A DNA stretch of 64,000 nucleotides from an uncultured Faecalibacterium sp. Lineage in GTDB: Bacteria > Bacillota > Clostridia > Oscillospirales > Ruminococcaceae. Both the position numbers and the translations under genes were made by a program. Below are positions 59,782-64,000 of the stretch, piece after piece. The notes below the pieces were generated by a model. It did not search any database, was not told where the DNA came from, and was given only the letters and a program-made list of their open reading frames with translations. The number at the start of each line of letters is the position of its first letter. The first letter of the stretch is position 1. The stretch spans positions 1-64,000 of the forward strand of contig CAKTEF010000001.1 in NCBI GenBank assembly GCA_934547065.1, in the 5' to 3' direction.

Positions 59782-59871
59782 GTTCAGATACTCCTTTCCG
59801 GGCAGGCGGCGTGTGCTGCCTGCGGCTGTGTGCCCCCGCCTGCTTTGCACGGCAGGTGCGGCGGCACAATG

Positions 59872-59918
59872 AAAAGCGCACCGCAGGGCGGGGGTGTTTC
59901 CCGGTCCCCGCAGTGCGC
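59872..59918 (-). terminator. terminator after yerC
   Basis: GCGCAC..CGGGG / CCCCG..GTGCGC stem with internal loop, then TTTT on the minus strand. Confidence 0.7.
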
Positions 59919-59925
59919 GGCTCGA

Positions 59926-60225
59926 TCATTCTTCTGCGGCCTGTTCCGCCTTTTCTTCCAGCAGGCGGCGCAGCACGCTGTCCTCCCGGCTGATGACCCG
60001 GCTGACCCGGCTGATGATGGCGCTGGACGCGCCAATGTTGCCCATGATGCTGGTGTAGCTCTGCTTGCTGACCAGCTTTTCTGCAATGTTGTAGCGCTGC
60101 TCCATTGCACTCAGCTCCGCATAGCTGCACACATCCTGCAAAAAGCGGTAGCATTCTTCCGGGGTCTTCAGCTCCAACAGTGCCGAATACAGGCCGGACT
60201 CTCCGGTGGGATGATCTTTTGCCAT
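59926..60225 (-). CDS. yerC: YerC/YecD TrpR-like regulator
   Basis: Protein of 99 residues. The TrpR-type helix-turn-helix is visible in SAMEQRYNIAEKLVSKQSYT followed by GNIGASSAIISRVSRVI, the YerC form. Function in the cell is poorly known. A perfect palindrome covers its predicted -10 box, which suggests autoregulation. Confidence 0.92.
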   Translation of the reverse strand: MAKDHPTGESGLYSALLELKTPEECYRFLQDVCSYAELSAMEQRYNIAEKLVSKQSYTSIMGNIGASSAIISRVSRVISREDSVLRRLLEEKAEQAAEE

Positions 60226-60280
60226 GGCTCGTTCCTCCCTGTGGTGTTTGTTTGGGTCTGGCCCGCGCGGGGCGCTTCAG

Positions 60281-60320
60281 TACACTACTTTAGTGTAGTA
60301 CAAACCAGGAAAAAAAGCAA
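60281..60320 (-). promoter_or_regulatory. yerC promoter with palindromic operator
   Basis: Palindrome TACACTA-CTT-TAGTGTA (60281-60297). Minus-strand -35 TTGCTT (60315-60320), 17 bases, -10 TACACT (60292-60297) inside the right arm. A protein on the palindrome would block the promoter. Confidence 0.7.
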
Positions 60321-60328
60321 TGACAAAT

Positions 60329-60820
60329 TCACAGCATCTTTTCCAGGGTGGTCAGCTGCATGGGGATCCCCTCCACCACCGTTTCGGCCGGGGCAAGCAC
60401 GCGGTAGCCGCGCGCCTTGAAGAACTGCATCACCGGCAGGCATTTGGCGTGTACCTCGCAGGAAACGCGGCCCCGGCCCTCGCCGCGGGCCAGCCGCTCG
60501 CAGGATGCCAGGATATCCCGGCCCAGGGCCTTGCCCCGGTACTCCGGCTTGAGGTACAGGTGCAGCAGGTGCAGGGCGGTGTTCTCCATCTTCCAGGCAA
60601 AGTAGCCGATGAGCTTGTCGCCCAGGAACACCAGGAAGTAGTTCACATCGTTGTCGATGTCCTCCTCGATCACGTCGGCACTTTGCAGCGTATCCACCAG
60701 CGTATCCAGCTGTTTTGCCGGGTAATAGCGCTTGTAGACTTCGTGCCACAGCTCACCGGCAAGGTCGGCTGCCGCGTGAATGTATTTGGCCTTTGCGACC
60801 AGTTTGTAATCCGGTTTCAT
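60329..60820 (-). CDS. GNAT-family N-acetyltransferase
   Basis: Protein of 163 residues. The acetyl-CoA site is LYLKPEYRGKALGRDIL (Q/R-x-x-G-x-A/G pattern), preceded by NYFLVFLGDKLIGYFAW. Acceptor unknown. The stop is near the yerC promoter; the start lies 9 bases after the nitroreductase gene, so the two are cotranscribed. Confidence 0.88.
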   Translation of the reverse strand: MKPDYKLVAKAKYIHAAADLAGELWHEVYKRYYPAKQLDTLVDTLQSADVIEEDIDNDVNYFLVFLGDKLIGYFAWKMENTALHLLHLYLKPEYRGKALGRDILASCERLARGEGRGRVSCEVHAKCLPVMQFFKARGYRVLAPAETVVEGIPMQLTTLEKML

Positions 60821-60829
60821 CCTGTCTCC

Positions 60830-61351
60830 TTATACTCTGACGATGTAATCTGCCTTGCGGGGTGCGGCGGGCTTCGGCTCCTCGGCCGGGTAGCCCAGGA
60901 TGCAGTGGCCTACGCCGATGTACTCGCCCTCCAGGCCCCACTGTTTGAGCAGGGCTTTTCCCTCCTCGGCCTCCAGTTCCTCTTTGGCACGGTTGATCCA
61001 GCAGCTGCCCAGCCCCAGGGAGGCGGCGGCGTTCATCAGGTTGCCCATCACCAGGCTGCCGTCGGCCACCGCGTTGGGGTTGTGGGCATCGGCCACCACC
61101 AGCAGGATGGTGGGTGCGCCGTACATCGGGTCCTTGTCCGAGCCCATCACGGCGGCGTTCATCCGGGTAAGCCTGGCGCGGGCGGCGGCATCCTGCACCA
61201 CCACGATCCGGGCGCTTTGCCGGTTTTTGCCGCTGGGCGCATACATCCCGGCGCGCAGCACGGCGGCAAGCTCCTCCTCGGTGATCTGCTGGGGCTTGTA
61301 GGCCCGGCAGCTGCGGCGCGTTTCAAGGGTGTGTAAGGTTTCGTTGGTCAT
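60830..61351 (-). CDS. nitroreductase family protein
   Basis: Protein of 173 residues, FMN-dependent. RRSCRAYKPQQITEEEL is the FMN-phosphate binding start, AGMYAPSGKNRQSARIVV the usual second block, and GSCWINRAKEELEAEEG the C-terminal one. Members reduce nitro groups, quinones or flavins. Start ATG at 61351, 7 bases after GGGAGGG. Confidence 0.92.
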   Translation of the reverse strand: MTNETLHTLETRRSCRAYKPQQITEEELAAVLRAGMYAPSGKNRQSARIVVVQDAAARARLTRMNAAVMGSDKDPMYGAPTILLVVADAHNPNAVADGSLVMGNLMNAAASLGLGSCWINRAKEELEAEEGKALLKQWGLEGEYIGVGHCILGYPAEEPKPAAPRKADYIVRV

Positions 61352-61415
61352 ATCCATTCCCTCCCTGATCGGATTTTCTTTTATTGTATCATACCGCCGT
61401 GCAAAGTGCAAAACA

Positions 61416-61455
61416 AAAAGGCGGCTGCGCCTCCCGGTTGGAATGCGCAGCCGCC
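61416..61455 (-). terminator. terminator after the 60-residue protein gene
   Basis: GGCGGCTGCGC / GCGCAGCCGCC stem followed by TTTTTG on the minus strand. Confidence 0.85.
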
Positions 61456-61486
61456 TGATCGTCGTTGCGGTTGGAACGAGTGTGTT

Positions 61487-61669
61487 TTACAGCGCGGTCT
61501 TGATGTTGTGATGAGTGGAGCTGTAACGAACAACTGCTTCCATCAGGGCAACCGGCCACAACAGGACCTTGCCCAGGATCTCGGCCGGCTTGACATCCAC
61601 TGTATCCATGCTGTTGATGCCCAGCAGAACCAAACAAGTAATCCCGCAGCCCAGAATGTAATAGTACAT
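61487..61669 (-). CDS. 60-residue membrane protein, unknown function
   Basis: Starts MYYYILGCGITCLVLLG (one membrane helix), then a polar turn, and a second weaker hydrophobic segment (EILGKVLLWPVALMEAVV). Very good ribosome site AGGAGGTTTGACTT and own terminator support it as a real gene. No family recognised. Confidence 0.75.
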   Translation of the reverse strand: MYYYILGCGITCLVLLGINSMDTVDVKPAEILGKVLLWPVALMEAVVRYSSTHHNIKTAL

Positions 61670-62103
61670 AAGTCAAACCTCCTATATTTTTCTCACAGGC
61701 TTCTGCCTGAAGTTCAAGTGTCGGCGGGGCGCTTTCCGCTCTCCGCAATCCTACTATACCTCAATTTTAATCTAAAGTCAATATCCGGAATCGTGAAACA
61801 AATTAAAGCTTCTTCTGAATGTTCTTTTGCTCACGAAGATAAAGTGTGAAAGTGCGCTTTGCTTTATAAACATAAAGTCAGTGTTCTGAATTGGCCGCGA
61901 GCCGGAAACATTTTGTTCACATTTGGCCCCGGAACGGCCCGAAACCGGGCGTTTTGTCCTCTACGGAAAAACAGGGAATGCTGCACAAAGATCCATCTGT
62001 GATTTTGTTCAGAACGCCCTGCAATAACATCTGTTTTTCATACGTTTACAGGTTAAGGAAAGACGTGTCGGAATTTTTTGTTTTTTGAAGCGAGGACACC
62101 GCC
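61670..62103. other. intergenic region, no gene seen
   Basis: AT-rich stretch of 434 bases between divergent genes, without a frame, repeat or clear hairpin that I can support. It probably holds the promoters of both neighbours. Confidence 0.5.
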
Positions 62104-63057
62104 ATGAAGAAATTTTTTCGCAAAAAAATTTTTGCTTTTTTCCTCTCGGCCCTGCTGGTACTGGCCCTTTCCCTGCCCGTTTTTGCAGACATGGGCCCCA
62201 AGCCCTCGGTCACACTGAAGCTCTATTTCTACCCGCAGCATCGCTATGCTGTCACCCTGCTGGGCAATACGGCCCTCAACGGCCCCTGGACCGCTCCGGC
62301 AGACTACCGGGAGCGGATGGGTTCCCGCGAGGCCTGGGAGGCTTTCCGGAACTACCCCGCCCCCGAGGGCTACTACTTTCTGGGCTATTTTCAGGAATAC
62401 CCCGGCATGGCCGACGAGGAGTTCGTCTGGGGCTACTACCCGCCCAACCAATTCTATGTGCTGCTCTACGATCTTGAGACCGGCGTGTTCTACCGCAGCC
62501 AGGAGCCGGTGGAGCGCTATGCCTTTTCCAGCGAGTGGCAGGTGCTGCTGGACCCGGCGGACGGCTGGCTCCGGGTCTACCACAACCGGAACGACTCCGA
62601 CATCCTGTCCTCCTTTGCCGCGCGGGTGCTCATCACCCTGATTCTGGAGCTGGTATGGGGCACCCTGCTGTTCGGGCTTTGCGGCACGGCCCAGCGCAAT
62701 CTGATCGGCAAAGTCAACCTTGTGACCCAGATTTTGCTGAATCTGGGCCTGTGCTACGGCACGCTCTCCCTCGGTCCCCTGTGGGGCAGCTTTCTTTACT
62801 TTACGCTGGAGGTCCTGGTGTTCGGCATCGAAGCCTTTGTCTACTGCCGCTGGCTGCCCTGGCCGGAGGGCAGAACGCCCCACCCGGTGCTCTATGCCCT
62901 GACGGCGAACCTGTTCTCGTTCGGGGTGGGCTGGGTGCTGAACGAACGCTGCACCAACACGCAGATCCGGCTGATCGGCCTGCTTTGCCTGGTGCTGTGG
63001 TACACCGGGCCGTGGCTGGGCCGGAAACTGCGGCAGCAAGGGCAGAATGCACAATAA
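62104..63057 (+). CDS. exported-domain membrane protein, unknown function
   Basis: Protein of 317 residues: signal peptide (KKFFRKKIFAFFLSALLVLA, cut near VFA-D), an outside domain (about 30-170) rich in Tyr/Trp (GYYFLGYFQEYPG, WGYYPPNQFYVLLYD), and about five membrane helices in the second half. Family unknown; the plan of a secreted sensor joined to a helical bundle is reminiscent of membrane receptors. No strong ribosome site (GCGAGGACACC). Monocistronic. Confidence 0.75.
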   Translation: MKKFFRKKIFAFFLSALLVLALSLPVFADMGPKPSVTLKLYFYPQHRYAVTLLGNTALNGPWTAPADYRERMGSREAWEAFRNYPAPEGYYFLGYFQEYPGMADEEFVWGYYPPNQFYVLLYDLETGVFYRSQEPVERYAFSSEWQVLLDPADGWLRVYHNRNDSDILSSFAARVLITLILELVWGTLLFGLCGTAQRNLIGKVNLVTQILLNLGLCYGTLSLGPLWGSFLYFTLEVLVFGIEAFVYCRWLPWPEGRTPHPVLYALTANLFSFGVGWVLNERCTNTQIRLIGLLCLVLWYTGPWLGRKLRQQGQNAQ

Positions 63058-63085
63058 AGCAGAAAAAATTTATTAAAAATCAGTC

Positions 63086-63114
63086 TTGTTGCCCGTCTGG
63101 AATTCCGCTATAAT
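63086..63114 (+). promoter_or_regulatory. SigA promoter of the lectin-like gene
   Basis: TTGTTG (63086-63091), 17 bases, TATAAT (63109-63114). Confidence 0.7.
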
Positions 63115-63159
63115 AAAGCTGTACATCAGGATTTTTTCCCGGAAAGGAGACACGGACGT

Positions 63160-63747
63160 ATGGCAAAAGCTTCACAGGTCATTTTAATGGAAAACGAATT
63201 TTACCTCATCAAGGCCCCGAATGGAAAGGTGCTGGAGATCAAGAACTTCAACACGGAGAACGGCGCGTCCATCCGTCTGTGGGATTACGCCGGGCATCCG
63301 TGGCAGCAGTGGCAGTTCGTGGACGCTGGCGAGGGCCGCTGGCGGATCAAGAACCGCTTCACCGGCAAATTCATCGACCTTGCCCTGGGCGGCGTGATCG
63401 AGGGTACCTGGCTGCACCAGTGGGGCCGCACCAGCGGGCTGAGCCAGTGCTGGGCACTGGAACCCACCCGCAGCGGCCGCACCCGCATCCGCAATGCGCT
63501 GGCGGATAAGTACATCGACCTTGTGGGCATGAACACCGCCAACGGTGCCCAGGCCCAGATCTGGAACTATGTTTCGGGCGGCAACCAGGAGTGGAATCTG
63601 GTGCGGGTAGACCCCGACACCGCCCGCAGCGATGCCAAGGCAGAGGAGACCCATGACCCGGAGCCGACCCCCTCTCAGCGCAAGCACCAGAACGATCTGG
63701 TCCGCAAGCTGAACAATGCGGGCAAAGGCCGTGCCGCACGCAAATAA
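63160..63747 (+). CDS. ricin-B-type beta-trefoil lectin domain protein
   Basis: Protein of 195 residues. Three imperfect trefoil repeats are visible (about 10-55, 58-105, 107-150) with QQWQFV, SQCWALEP and NQEWNLV as the Q-x-W-type motifs and KVLEIKNFNTENGASIRLWD, KFIDL, KYIDL as strands. The rest is a charged tail (about 155-195). It has no signal peptide or anchor, so its sugar-binding would be inside the cell unless it leaves by another path. Ribosome site AAAGGAGACACGGACGT. Followed by a terminator. Confidence 0.85.
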   Translation: MAKASQVILMENEFYLIKAPNGKVLEIKNFNTENGASIRLWDYAGHPWQQWQFVDAGEGRWRIKNRFTGKFIDLALGGVIEGTWLHQWGRTSGLSQCWALEPTRSGRTRIRNALADKYIDLVGMNTANGAQAQIWNYVSGGNQEWNLVRVDPDTARSDAKAEETHDPEPTPSQRKHQNDLVRKLNNAGKGRAARK

Positions 63748-63759
63748 TCACAAAATCAA

Positions 63760-63799
63760 AAAAGGTGTCCCGCAGGGCAGCCTGCGGGGCACCTTTTTT
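63760..63799 (+). terminator. terminator after the lectin-like gene
   Basis: GGTGTCCCGCAGG / CCTGCGGGGCACC then TTTTTT. Confidence 0.9.
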
Positions 63800-63819
63800 A
63801 TTCTCAGGAGGGCAGTCTT

Positions 63820-64000
63820 ATGAGCGCAGAATTCCCCATGGTGAACACGACGCCGTGCTACTTGGAGCAGGGCGGCCAATGGCTGATGCTCCACCGCGTG
63901 GCCAAGAAAAACGACATGAACCACGACAAATGGATCGGCGTGGGCGGCAAATTTGAGCCGTTTGAAAGCCCGGAGGACTGCCTGCTGCGCGAGGTGCAGG
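63820..64000 (+). CDS. NUDIX hydrolase, cut by the window end
   Basis: Only the first 60 residues are in the window. MLHRVAKKNDMNHDKWIGVG and GGKFEPFESPEDCLLREVQ are the start and front half of the NUDIX box (G-x5-E-x7-REV); the missing EE-x-x-G part lies beyond 64000. Likely an 8-oxo-dGTP diphosphatase-type MutT. ATG follows AGGAGGGCAGTCTT. Confidence 0.88.
   Translation, partial: MSAEFPMVNTTPCYLEQGGQWLMLHRVAKKNDMNHDKWIGVGGKFEPFESPEDCLLREVQ

Overview
The window looks like a chromosomal segment of a GC-rich, Gram-positive gut anaerobe of the Oscillospiraceae, most likely Faecalibacterium or a close relative. This is inferred from gene content, consensus SigA promoters, strong GGAGG ribosome sites, lipobox lipoproteins, and non-coding palindromic repeats like those I associate with that genus. 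About 60 protein genes, one tRNA, one probable structured RNA and many intrinsic terminators can be supported. I ran no database search: family names come from motifs read in the translations.

Layout. (1) 0.3-10.4 kb: housekeeping and metabolism: a SurA/PrsA-like lipoprotein, a family 2 glycosidase, NADP-isocitrate dehydrogenase, a PLP aminotransferase, a cation diffusion facilitator, the PTS general proteins ptsI and ptsH (HPr has Lys where the regulatory Ser46 should be), and a DUF4830-like protein. (2) 10.4-29.1 kb: an AT-richer polysaccharide island, 17 genes all on the minus strand, bounded by direct repeats. A further repeat copy and tRNA 3'-end fragments lie at its right border, beside a tRNA-Met gene. 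Reading with transcription: VanZ-like, MotA/TolQ-like, a MotB-like membrane stub carrying SpaA/Cna-B domains, a fused Wzz/BY-kinase, a membrane-anchored receiver domain, CysK, the initiating sugar transferase, a GT4, WecC, WecB, a beta-propeller protein, two more GT4s, Wzy, LicD, Wzx and a TagD-like cytidylyltransferase. (3) 29.7-36 kb: membrane and envelope genes, among them a GHL10-type hydrolase with a twin-arginine signal and a second flippase. (4) 36-46.3 kb: lipase-like hydrolase, AbrB-like regulator, a very large lipoprotein behind a promoter with a poly-G spacer, gltX, a DUF4160 pair, a SpoIIE-type phosphatase and a pectinesterase-family protein. (5) 46.3-54.3 kb: a two-component system, a TatA-like/beta-propeller fusion, YwlG- and YggS-like proteins, an ABC exporter, and a regulator plus membrane protein pair. 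(6) 54.4-57.4 kb: glucokinase-type ROK kinase and a tat operon preceded by a PhoP-type box. (7) 57.4-64 kb: FAH-family hydrolase, a possible BECR-fold nuclease behind a consensus promoter, structured leader and terminator, DJ-1, YerC with a palindromic operator, GNAT, nitroreductase, small membrane proteins, a ricin-B-type lectin and the start of a NUDIX gene.

How the genes fit together. The island encodes a Wzx/Wzy-type surface polysaccharide. It probably contains ManNAcA (WecB/WecC) and a phospho-substituent transferred by LicD, perhaps phosphoglycerol given the TagD-like enzyme. Its most unusual part is the promoter-proximal block, where a MotA/TolQ-like channel is paired with a MotB-like helix bearing adhesin-type domains, followed by a BY-kinase and a membrane-tethered receiver: a candidate ion-driven complex linked to polysaccharide assembly. 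Other leads are the phase-variable-looking promoter of the 955-residue lipoprotein, the PhoP-type box at the tat operon, the RNA-plus-nuclease arrangement at 58.4-59.2 kb, and the TatA-like/propeller fusion.
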